NCBI RefSeq assembly: GCF_021155765.1
Contig: NC_060116.1
Location: 11,346,001-11,410,000, forward strand
Length of the DNA stretch: 64,000 bases
Direction of reading: 5' to 3'
Source: Diprion similis
Taxonomy: Eukaryota; Arthropoda; Insecta; Hymenoptera; Diprionidae
The position numbers and the translations under genes are program-made. The notes under the pieces were generated by a model that was given only the letters and a program-made list of their open reading frames with translations, was not told the DNA's origin and made no database searches. Below, piece after piece: positions 38,825-50,984 of this stretch. The first letter of the stretch is position 1. Every line of letters starts with the position of its first letter.

Positions 38825-41800
38825 GTGCCCTCAAAAATTAATTGCAGCACTTTTCAAAGTCGTCGAAATTTTCACCAAAAATGCAAAGGGGTTAGCCTTG
38901 GATTTTTTTTGGCCGAAAAATCTTTTGTTCCGGAATCGATTTGTATGACCATCTCTAGAGTAATTCGACCCCCAGGAACTCAGAAAACACATGAAAAAGA
39001 GCGTAGGACCATCAGCAGAGAAATGACGGTGAAAATCTGCAGTTTTTCGGCTGTAACTTTACAGGTGTTGCTCGCAGCGCATTGGGACTGCGATCAATCG
39101 ATTTCTCTCGCAAAATTACGTCGGAATAGTGCCCTCAAAAATTAATTGCAGCACTTTTCAAAGTCGTCGAAATTTTCACCAAAAATGCAAAGGGGTTAGC
39201 CTTGGATTTTTTTTGGCCGAAAAATCTTTTGTTCCGGAATCGATTTGTATGACCATCTCTAGAGTAATTCGACCCCCAGGAACTCAGAAAACACATGAAA
39301 AAGAGCGTAGGACCATCAGCAGAGAAATGACGGTGAAAATCTGCAGTTTTTCGGCTGTAACTTTACAGGTGTTGCTCGCAGCGCATTGGGACTGCGATCA
39401 ATCGATTTCTCTCGCAAAATTACGTCGGAATAGTGCCCTCAAAAATTAATTGCAGCACTTTTCAAAGTCGTCGAAATTTTCACCAAAAATGCAAAGGGGT
39501 TAGCCTTGGATTTTTTTTGGCCGAAAAATCTTTTGTTCCGGAATCGATTTGTATGACCATCTCTAGAGTAATTCGACCCCCAGGAACTCAGAAAACACAT
39601 GAAAAAGAGCGTAGGACCATCAGCAGAGAAATGACGGTGAAACTCTGCAGTTTTTCGGCTGTAACTTTACAGGTGTTGCTCGCAGCGCATTGGGACTGCG
39701 ATCAATCGATTTCTCTCGCAAAATTACGTCGGAATAGTGCCCTCAAAAATTAATTGCAGCACTTTTCAAAGTCGTCGAAATTTTCACCAAAAATGCAAAG
39801 GGGTTAGCCTTGGATTTTTTTTGGCCGAAAAATCTTTTGTTCCGGAATCGATTTGTATGACCATCTCTAGAGTAATTCGACCCCCAGGAACTCAGAAAAC
39901 ACATGAAAAAGAGCGTAGGACCATCAGCAGAGAAATGACGGTGAAAATCTGCAGTTTTTCGGCTGTAACTTTACAGGTGTTGCTCGCAGCGCATTGGGAC
40001 TGCGATCAATCGATTTCTCTCGCAAAATTACGTCGGAATAGTGCCCTCAAAAATTAATTGCAGCACTTTTCAAAGTCGTCGAAATTTTCACCAAAAATGC
40101 AAAGGGGTTAGCCTTGGATTTTTTTTGGCCGAAAAATCTTTTGTTCCGGAATCGATTTGTATGACCATCTCTAGAGTAATTCGACCCCCAGGAACTCAGA
40201 AAACACATGAAAAAGAGCGTAGGACCATCAGCAGAGAAATGACGGTGAAACTCTGCAGTTTTTCGGCTGTAACTTTACAGGTGTTGCTCGCAGCGCATTG
40301 GGACTGCGATCAATCGATTTCTCTCGCAAAATTACGTCGGAATAGTGCCCTCAAAAATTAATTGCAGCACTTTTCAAAGTCGTCGAAATTTTCACCAAAA
40401 ATGCAAAGGGGTTAGCCTTGGATTTTTTTTGGCCGAAAAATCTTTTGTTCCGGAATCGATTTGTATGACCATCTCTAGAGTAATTCGACCCCCAGGAACT
40501 CAGAAAACACATGAAAAAGAGCGTAGGACCATCAGCAGAGAAATGACGGTGAAAATCTGCAGTTTTTCGGCTGTAACTTTACAGGTGTTGCTCGCAGCGC
40601 ATTGGGACTGCGATCAATCGATTTCTCTCGCAAAATTACGTCGGAATAGTGCCCTCAAAAATTAATTGCAGCACTTTTCAAAGTCGTCGAAATTTTCACC
40701 AAAAATGCAAAGGGGTTAGCCTTGGATTTTTTTTGGCCGAAAAATCTTTTGTTCCGGAATCGATTTGTATGACCATCTCTAGAGTAATTCGACCCCCAGG
40801 AACTCAGAAAACACATGAAAAAGAGCGTAGGACCATCAGCAGAGAAATGACGGTGAAAATCTGCAGTTTTTCGGCTGTAACTTTACAGGTGTTGCTCGCA
40901 GCGCATTGGGACTGCGATCAATCGATTTCTCTCGCAAAATTACGTCGGAATAGTGCCCTCAAAAATTAATTGCAGCACTTTTCAAAGTCGTCGAAATTTT
41001 CACCAAAAATGCAAAGGGGTTAGCCTTGGATTTTTTTTGGCCGAAAAATCTTTTGTTCCGGAATCGATTTGTATGACCATCTCTAGAGTAATTCGACCCC
41101 CAGGAACTCAGAAAACACATGAAAAAGAGCGTAGGACCATCAGCAGAGAAATGACGGTGAAAATCTGCAGTTTTTCGGCTGTAACTTTACAGGTGTTGCT
41201 CGCAGCGCATTGGGACTGCGATCAATCGATTTCTCTCGCAAAATTACGTCGGAATAGTGCCCTCAAAAATTAATTGCAGCACTTTTCAAAGTCGTCAAAA
41301 TTTTCACCAAAAATGCAAAGGGGTTAGCCTTGGATTTTTTTTGGCCGAAAAATCTTTTGTTCCGGAATCGATTTGTATGACCATCTCTAGAGTAATTCGA
41401 CCCCCAGGAACTCAGAAAACACATGAAAAAGAGCGTAGGACCATCAGCAGAGAAATGACGGTGAAAATCTGCAGTTTTTCGGCTGTAACTTTACAGGTGT
41501 TGCTCGCAGCGCATTGGGACTGCGATCAATCGATTTCTCTCGCAAAATTACGTCGGAATAGTGCCCTCAAAAATTAATTGCAGCACTTTTCAAAGTCGTC
41601 GAAATTTTCACCAAAAATGCAAAGGGGTTAGCCTTGGATTTTTTTTGGCCGAAAAATCTTTTGTTCCGGAATCGATTTGTATGACCATCTCTAGAGTAAT
41701 TCGACCCCCAGGAACTCAGAAAACACATGAAAAAGAGCGTAGGACCATCAGCAGAGAAATGACGGTGAAACTCTGCAGTTTTTCGGCTGTAACTTTACAG

Positions 41801-44800
41801 GTGTTGCTCGCAGCGCATTGGGACTGCGATCAATCGATTTCTCTCGCAAAATTACGTCGGAATAGTGCCCTCAAAAATTAATTGCAGCACTTTTCAAAGT
41901 CGTCGAAATTTTCACCAAAAATGCAAAGGGGTTAGCCTTGGATTTTTTTTGGCCGAAAAATCTTTTGTTCCGGAATCGATTTGTATGACCATCTCTAGAG
42001 TAATTCGACCCCCAGGAACTCAGAAAACACATGAAAAAGAGCGTAGGACCATCAGCAGAGAAATGACGGTGAAAATCTGCAGTTTTTCGGCTGTAACTTT
42101 ACAGGTGTTGCTCGCAGCGCATTGGGACTGCGATCAATCGATTTCTCTCGCAAAATTACGTCGGAATAGTGCCCTCAAAAATTAATTGCAGCACTTTTCA
42201 AAGTCGTCGAAATTTTCACCAAAAATGCAAAGGGGTTAGCCTTGGATTTTTTTTGGCCGAAAAATCTTTTGTTCCGGAATCGATTTGTATGACCATCTCT
42301 AGAGTAATTCGACCCCCAGGAACTCAGAAAACACATGAAAAAGAGCGTAGGACCATCAGCAGAGAAATGACGGTGAAAATCTGCAGTTTTTCGGCTGTAA
42401 CTTTACAGGTGTTGCTCGCAGCGCATTGGGACTGCGATCAATCGATTTCTCTCGCAAAATTACGTCGGAATAGTGCCCTCAAAAATTAATTGCAGCACTT
42501 TTCAAAGTCGTCGAAATTTTCACCAAAAATGCAAAGGGGTTAGCCTTGGATTTTTTTTGGCCGAAAAATCTTTTGTTCCGGAATCGATTTGTATGACCAT
42601 CTCTAGAGTAATTCGACCCCCAGGAACTCAGAAAACACATGAAAAAGAGCGTAGGACCATCAGCAGAGAAATGACGGTGAAAATCTGCAGTTTTTCAGCT
42701 GTAACTTTACAGGTGTTGCTCGCAGCGCATTGGGACTGCGATCAATCGATTTCTCTCGCAAAATTACGTCGGAATAGTGCCCTCAAAAATTAATTGCAGC
42801 ACTTTTCAAAGTCGTCGAAATTTTCACCAAAAATGCAAAGGGGTTAGCCTTGGATTTTTTTTGGCCGAAAAATCTTTTGTTCCGGAATCGATTTGTATGA
42901 CCATCTCTAGAGTAATTCGACCCCCAGGAACTCAGAAAACACATGAAAAAGAGCGTAGGACCATCAGCAGAGAAATGACGGTGAAAATCTGCAGTTTTTC
43001 GGCTGTAACTTTACAGGTGTTGCTCGCAGCGCATTGGGACTGCGATCAATCGATTTCTCTCGCAAAATTACGTCGGAATAGTGCCCTCAAAAATTAATTG
43101 CAGCACTTTTCAAAGTCGTCGAAATTTTCACCAAAAATGCAAAGGGGTTAGCCTTGGATTTTTTTTGGCCGAAAAATCTTTTGTTCCGGAATCGATTTGT
43201 ATGACCATCTCTAGAGTAATTCGACCCCCAGGAACTCAGAAAACACATGAAAAAGAGCGTAGGACCATCAGCAGAGAAATGACGGTGAAAATCTGCAGTT
43301 TTTCGGCTGTAACTTTACAGGTGTTGCTCGCAGCGCATTGGGACTGCGATCAATCGATTTCTCTCGCAAAATTACGTCGGAATAGTGCCCTCAAAAATTA
43401 ATTGCAGCACTTTTCAAAGTCGTCGAAATTTTCACCAAAAATGCAAAGGGGTTAGCCTTGGATTTTTTTTGGCCGAAAAATCTTTTGTTCCGGAATCGAT
43501 TTGTATGACCATCTCTAGAGTAATTCGACCCCCAGGAACTCAGAAAACACATGAAAAAGAGCGTAGGACCATCAGCAGAGAAATGACGGTGAAAATCTGC
43601 AGTTTTTCGGCTGTAACTTTACAGGTGTTGCTCGCAGCGCATTGGGACTGCGATCAATCGATTTCTCTCGCAAAATTACGTCGGAATAGTGCCCTCAAAA
43701 ATTAATTGCAGCACTTTTCAAAGTCGTCGAAATTTTCACCAAAAATGCAAAGGGGTTAGCCTTGGATTTTTTTTGGCCGAAAAATCTTTTGTTCCGGAAT
43801 CGATTTGTATGACCATCTCTAGAGTAATTCGACCCCCAGGAACTCAGAAAACACATGAAAAAGAGCGTAGGACCATCAGCAGAGAAATGACGGTGAAACT
43901 CTGCAGTTTTTCGGCTGTAACTTTACAGGTGTTGCTCGCAGCGCATTGGGACTGCGATCAATCGATTTCTCTCGCAAAATTACGTCGGAATAGTGCCCTC
44001 AAAAATTAATTGCAGCACTTTTCAAAGTCGTCGAAATTTTCACCAAAAATGCAAAGAGGTTAGCCTTGGATTTTTTTTGGCCGAAAAATCTTTTGTTCCG
44101 GAATCGATTTGTATGACCATCTCTAGAGTAATTCGACCCCCAGGAACTCAGAAAACACATGAAAAAGAGCGTAGGACCATCAGCAGAGAAATGACGGTGA
44201 AAATCTGCAGTTTTTCGGCTGTAACTTTACAGGTGTTGCTCGCAGCGCATTGGGACTGCGATCAATCGATTTCTCTCGCAAAATCACGTCGGAATAGTGC
44301 CCTCAAAAATTAATTGCAGCACTTTTCAAAGTCGTCGAAATTTTCACCAAAAATGCAAAGGGGTTAGCCTTGGATTTTTTTTGGCCGAAAAATCTTTTGT
44401 TCCGGAATCGATTTGTATGACCATCTCTAGAGTAATTCGACCCCCAGGAACTCAGAAAACACATGAAAAAGAGCGTAGGACCATCAGCAGAGAAATGACG
44501 GTGAAAATCTGCAGTTTTTCGGCTGTAACTTTACAGGTGTTGCTCGCAGCGAATTCGGACTGCGATCAATCGATTTCTCTCGCAAAATTACGTCGGAATA
44601 GTGCCCTCAAAAATTAATTGCAGCACTTTTCAAAGTCGTCGAAATTTTCACCAAAAATGCAAAGGGGTTAGCCTTGGATTTTTTTTGGCCGAAAAATCTT
44701 TTGTTCCGGAATCGATTTGTATGACCATCTCTAGAGTAATTCGACCCCCAGGAACTCAGAAAACACATGAAAAAGAGCGTAGGACCATCAGCAGAGAAAT

Positions 44801-44904
44801 GACGGTGAAAATCTGCAGTTTTTCGGCTGTAACTTTACAGGTGTTGCTCGCAGCGCATTGGGACTGCGATCAATCGATTTCTCTCGCAAAATTACGTCGG
44901 AATA
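38825..44904. repeat. Homogeneous monomer zone without clear higher-order structure
   Basis: Twenty consecutive 304-base monomers that are almost identical. The few variants are scattered: a C for A change (GAAACTCTGC instead of GAAAATCTGC) in the monomers starting at 39433, 40041, 41561 and 43689; GTCGTCAAAA in the one at 41257; GCAAAGAGG and AAAATCACG in the one at 43993; and GCGAATTCGG in the one at 44297. No regular long-range period is evident among these, in contrast to the zone to the right. Confidence 0.8.
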
Positions 44905-47900
44905 GTGCCCTCAAAAATTAATTGCAGCACTTTTCAAAGTCGTCGAAATTTTCACCAAAAATGCAAAGGGGTTAGCCTTGGATTTTTTTTTGCCCAAATA
45001 TCTTTTGTTCCGGAATCGATTTGTATGACCATCTCTAGAGTAATTCGACCCCCAGGAACTCAGAAAACACATGAAAAAGAGCGTAGGACCATCAGCAGAG
45101 AAATGACGGTGAAAATCTGCAGTTTTTCGGCTGTAACTTTACAGGTGTTGCTCGCAGCGCATTGGGACTGCGATCAATCGATTTCTCTCGCAAAATTACG
45201 TCGGAATAGTGCCCTCAAAAATTAATTGCAGCACTTTTCAAAGTCGTCGAAATTTTCACCAAAAATGCAAAGGGGTTAGCCTTGGATTTTTTTTGGCCGA
45301 AAAATCTTTTGTTCCGGAATCGATTTGTATGACCATCTCTAGAGTAATTCGACCCCCAGGAACTCAGAAAACACATGAAAAAGAGCGTAGGACCATCAGC
45401 AGAGAAATGACGGTGAAAATCTGCAGTTTTTCGGCTGTAACTTTACAGGTGTTGCTCGCAGCGCATTGGGACTGCGATCAATCGATTTCTCTCGCAAAAT
45501 TACGTCGAAATAGTGCCCTTAAAAATTAATTGCAGCACTTTTCAAAGTCGTCGAAATTTTCACCAAAAATGCAAAGGGGTTAGCCTTGGATTTTTTTTGG
45601 CCGAAAAATCTTTTGTTCCGGAATCGATTTGTATGACCATCTCCAGAGTAATTCGACCCCCAGGAACTCAGAAAACACATGAAAAAGAGCGTAGGACCAT
45701 CAGCAGAGAAATGACGGTGAAAATCTGCAGTTTTTCGGCTGTAACTTTACAGGTGTTGCTCGCAGCGCATTGGGACTGCGATCAATCGATTTCTCTCGCA
45801 AAATTACGTCGGAATAGTGCCCTCAAAAATTAATTGCAGCACTTTTCAAAGTCGTCGAAATTTTCACCAAAAATGCAAAGGGGTTAGCCTTGGATTTTTT
45901 TTGGCCGAAAAATCTTTTGTTCCGGAATCGATTTGTATGACCATCTCTAGAGTAATTCGACCCCCAGGAACTCAGAAAACACATGAAAAAGAGCGTAGGA
46001 CCATCAGCAGAGAAATGACGGTGAAAATCTGCAGTTTTTCGGCTGTAACTTTACAGGTGTTGCTCGCAGCGCATTGGGACTGCGATCAATCGATTTCTCT
46101 CGCAAAATTACGTCGGAATAGTGCCCTCAAAAATTAATTGCAGCACTTTTCAAAGTCGTCAAAATTTTCACCAAAAATGCAAAGGGGTTAGCCTTGGATT
46201 TTTTTTGGCCGAAAAATCCTTTGTTCCGGAATCGATTTGTATGACCATCTCTAGAGTAATTCGACCCCCAGGAACTCAGAAAACACATGAAAAAGAGCGT
46301 AGGACCATCAGCAGAGAAATGACGGCGAAAATCTGCAGTTTTTCGGCTGTAACTTTACAGGTGTTGCTCGCAGCGCATTGGGACTGCGATCAATCGATTT
46401 CTCTCGCAAAATTACGTCGGAATAGTGCCCTCAAAAATTAATTGCAGCACTTTTCAAAGTCGTCGAAATTTTCACCAAAAATGCAAAGGGGTTAGCATTG
46501 GATTTTTTTTGGCCGAAAAATCTTTTGTTCCGGAATCGATTTGTATGACCATCTCTAGAGTAATTCGACCCCCAGGAACTCAGAAAACACACGAAAAAGA
46601 GCGTAGGACCATCAGCAGAGAAATGACGGTGAAAATCTGCAGTTTTTCGGCTGTAACTTTACAGGTGTTGCTCGCAGCGCATTGGGACTGCGATCTATCG
46701 ATTTCTCTCGCAAAATTACGTCGGAATAGTGCCCTCAAAAATTAATTGCAGCACTTTTCAAAGTCGTCGAAATTTTCACCAAAAATGCAAAGGGGTTAGC
46801 CTTGGATTTTTTTTGGCCGAAAAATCTTTTGTTCCGGAATCGATTTGTATGACCATCTCTAGAGTAATTCGACCCCCAGGAACTCAGAAAACACATGAAA
46901 AAGAGCGTAGGACCATCAGCAGAGAAATGACGGTGAAAATCTGCAGTTTTTCGGCTGTAACTTTACAGGTGTTGCTCGCAGCGCATTGGGACTGCGATCA
47001 ATCGATTTCTCTCGCAAAATTACGTCGGAATAGTGCCCTCAAAAATTAATTGCAGCACTTTTCAAAGTCGTCGAAATTTTCACCAAAAATGCAAAGGGGT
47101 TAGCCTTGGATTTTTTTTGGCCGAAAAATCTTTTGTTCCGGAATCGATTTGTATGACCATCTCTAGAGTAATTCGACCCCCAGGAACTCAGAAAACACAT
47201 GAAAAAGAGCGTAGGACCATCAGCAGAGAAATGACGGTGAAAATCTGCAGTTTTTCGGCTGTAACTTTACAGGTGTTGCTCGCAGCGCATTGGGACTGCG
47301 ATCAATCGATTTCTCTCGCAAAATTACGTCGGAATAGTGCCCTCAAAAATTAATTGCAGCACTTTTCAAAGTCGTCGAAATTTTCACCAAAAATGCAAAG
47401 GGGTTAGCCTTGGATTTTTTTTGGCCGAAAAATCTTTTGTTCCGGAATCGATTTGTATGACCATCTCTAGAGTAATTCGACCCCCAGGAACTCAGAAAAC
47501 ACATGAAAAAGAGCGTAGGACCATCAGCAGAGAAATGACGGTGAAAATCTGCAGTTTTTCGGCTGTAACTTTACAGGTGTTGCTCGCAGCGCATTGGGAC
47601 TGCGATCAATCGATTTCTCTCGCAAAATTACGTCGGAATAGTGCCCTCAAAAATTAATTGCAGCACTTTTCAAAGTCGTCGAAATTTTCACCAAAAATGC
47701 AAAGGGGTTAGCCTTGGATTTTTTTTGGCCGAAAAATCTTTTGTTCCGGAATCGATTTGTATGACCATCTCTAGAGTAATTCGACCCCCAGGAACTCAGA
47801 AAACACATGAAAAAGAGCGTTGGACCATCAGCAGAGAAATGACGGTGAAAATCTGCAGTTTTTCGGCTGTAACTTTACAGGTGTTGCTCGCAGCGCATTG

Positions 47901-50900
47901 GGACTGCGATCAATCGATTTCTCTCGCAAAATTACGTCGGAATAGTGCCCTCAAAAATTAATTGCAGCACTTTTCAAAGTCGTCGAAATTTTCACCAAAA
48001 ATGCAAAGGGGTTAGCCTTGGATTTTTTTTGGCCGAAAAATCTTTTGTTCCGGAATCGATTTGTATGACCATCTCTAGAGTAATTCGACCCCCAGGAACT
48101 CAGAAAACACATGAAAAAGAGCGTAGGACCATCAGCAAAGAAATGACGGTGAAACTCTGCAGTTTTTCGGCTGTAACTTTACAGGTGTTGCTCGCAGCGC
48201 ATTGGGACTGCAATCAATCGATTTCTCTCGCAAAATTACGTCGGAATAGTGCCCTCAAAAATTAATTGCAGCACTTTTCAAAGTCGTCGAAATTTTCACC
48301 AAAAATGCAAAGGGGTTAGCCTTGGATTTTTTTTGGCCGAAAAATCTTTTGTTCCGGAATCGATTTGTATGACCATCTCTAGAGTAATTCGACCCCCAGG
48401 AACTCAGAAAACACATGAAAAAGAGCGTAGGACCATCAGCAGAGAAATGACGGTGAAAATCTGCAGTTTTTCGGCTGTAACTTTACAGGTGTTGCTTGCA
48501 GCGAATTCGGACTGCGATCAATCGATTTCTCTTGCAAAATTACGTCGGAATAGTGCCCTCAAAAATTAATTGCAGCACTTTTCAAAGTCGTCGAAATTTT
48601 CACCAAAAATGCAAAGGGGTTAGCCTTGGATTTTTTTTGGCCGAAAAATCTTTTGTTCCGGAATCGATTTGTATGACCATCTCTAGAGTAATTCGACCCC
48701 CAGGAACTCAGAAAACACATGAAAAAGAGCGTAGGACCATCAGCAGAGAAATGACGGTGAAAATCTGCAGTTTTTCGGCTGTAACTTTACAGGTGTTGCT
48801 CGCAGCGCATTGGGACTGCGATCAATCGATTTCTCTCGCAAAATTACGTCGAAATAGTGCCCTTAAAAATTAATTGCAGCACTTTTCAAAGTCGTCGAAA
48901 TTTTCACCAAAAATGCAAAGGGGTTAGCCTTGGATTTTTTTTGGCCGAAAAATCTTTTGTTCCGGAATCGATTTGTATGACCATCTCCAGAGTAATTCGA
49001 CCCCCAGGAACTCAGAAAACACATGAAAAAGAGCGTAGGACCATCAGCAGAGAAATGACGGTGAAAATCTGCAGTTTTTCGGCTGTAACTTTACAGGTGT
49101 TGCTCGCAGCGCATTGGGACTGCGATCAATCGATTTCTCTCGCAAAATTACGTCGGAATAGTGCCCTCAAAAATTAATTGCAGCACTTTTCAAAGTCGTC
49201 GAAATTTTCACCAAAAATGCAAAGGGGTTAGCCTTGGATTTTTTTTGGCCGAAAAATCTTTTGTTCCGGAATCGATTTGTATGACCATCTCTAGAGTAAT
49301 TCGACCCCCAGGAACTCAGAAAACACATGAAAAAGAGCGTAGGACCATCAGCAGAGAAATGACGGTGAAAATCTGCAGTTTTTCGGCTGTAACTTTACAG
49401 GTGTTGCTCGCAGCGCATTGGGACTGCGATCAATCGATTTCTCTCGCAAAATTACGTCGGAATAGTGCCCTCAAAAATTAATTGCAGCACTTTTCAAAGT
49501 CGTCAAAATTTTCACCAAAAATGCAAAGGGGTTAGCCTTGGATTTTTTTTGGCCGAAAAATCTTTTGTTCCGGAATCGATTTGTATGACCATCTCTAGAG
49601 TAATTCGACCCCCAGGAACTCAGAAAACACATGAAAAAGAGCGTAGGACCATCAGCAGAGAAATGACGGCGAAAATCTGCAGTTTTTCGGCTGTAACTTT
49701 ACAGGTGTTGCTCGCAGCGCATTGGGACTGCGATCAATCGATTTCTCTCGCAAAATTACGTCGGAATAGTGCCCTCAAAAATTAATTGCAGCACTTTTCA
49801 AAGTCGTCGAAATTTTCACCAAAAATGCAAAGGGGTTAGCATTGGATTTTTTTTGGCCGAAAAATCTTTTGTTCCGGAATCGATTTGTATGACCATCTCT
49901 AGAGTAATTCGACCCCCAGGAACTCAGAAAACACACGAAAAAGAGCGTAGGACCATCAGCAGAGAAATGACGGTGAAAATCTGCAGTTTTTCGGCTGTAA
50001 CTTTACAGGTGTTGCTCGCAGCGCATTGGGACTGCGATCTATCGATTTCTCTCGCAAAATTACGTCGGAATAGTGCCCTCAAAAATTAATTGCAGCACTT
50101 TTCAAAGTCGTCGAAATTTTCACCAAAAATGCAAAGGGGTTAGCCTTGGATTTTTTTTGGCCGAAAAATCTTTTGTTCCGGAATCGATTTGTATGACCAT
50201 CTCTAGAGTAATTCGACCCCCAGGAACTCAGAAAACACATGAAAAAGAGCGTAGGACCATCAGCAGAGAAATGACGGTGAAAATCTGCAGTTTTTCGGCT
50301 GTAACTTTACAGGTGTTGCTCGCAGCGCATTGGGACTGCGATCAATCGATTTCTCTCGCAAGATTACGTCGGAATAGTGCCCTCAAAAATTAATTGCAGC
50401 ACTTTTCAAAGTCGTCGAAATTTTCACCAAAAATGCAAAGGGGTTAGCCTTGGATTTTTTTTGGCCGAAAAATCTTTTGTTCCGGAATCGATTTGTATGA
50501 CCATCTCTAGAGTAATTCGACCCCCAGGAACTCAGAAAACACATGAAAAAGAGCGTAGGACCATCAGCAGAGAAATGACGGTGAAAATCTGCAGTTTTTC
50601 GGCTGTAACTTTACAGGTGTTGCTCGCAGCGCATTGGGACTGCGATCAATCGATTTCTCTCGCAAAATTACGTCGGAATAGTGCCCTCAAAAATTAATTG
50701 CAGCACTTTTCAAAGTCGTCGAAATTTTCACCAAAAATGCAAAGGGGTTAGCCTTGGATTTTTTTTGGCCGAAAAATCTTTTGTTCCGGAATCGATTTGT
50801 ATGACCATCTCTAGAGTAATTCGACCCCCAGGAACTCAGAAAACACATGAAAAAGAGCGTAGGACCATCAGCAGAGAAATGACGGTGAAAATCTGCAGTT

Positions 50901-50984
50901 TTTCGGCTGTAACTTTACAGGTGTTGCTCGCAGCGCATTGGGACTGCGATCAATCGATTTCTCTCGCAAAATTACGTCGGAATA
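44905..50984. repeat. Higher-order repeat unit A (20 monomers, 6,080 bp)
   Basis: First full 20-monomer higher-order unit. Numbering monomers 0-19 from 44905: 0 has TTGCCCAAATATC; 2 has CGAAATAGTGCCCTT and CTCCAGAG; 4 has GTCGTCAAAA, AAATCCTTTG and GACGGCG; 5 has GTTAGCATTGG, ACACACG and GATCTATCG; 9 has GCGTTGGACC; 10 has GCAAAGAAATG, GAAACTCTG and GCAATCAATC; 11 has GCTTGCAGCGAATTCGG; 13 repeats the variant of 2; 15 and 16 repeat those of 4 and 5; 17 has GCAAGATTACG. The next unit carries the same variants at the same places. Confidence 0.9.

Noticed and set aside
38825-39128. CENP-B box in the satellite monomer
   Set aside because: The closest match, TTCGACCCCCAGG, lacks the required A and CGGG spacing of the known box (TTCG....A..CGGG).
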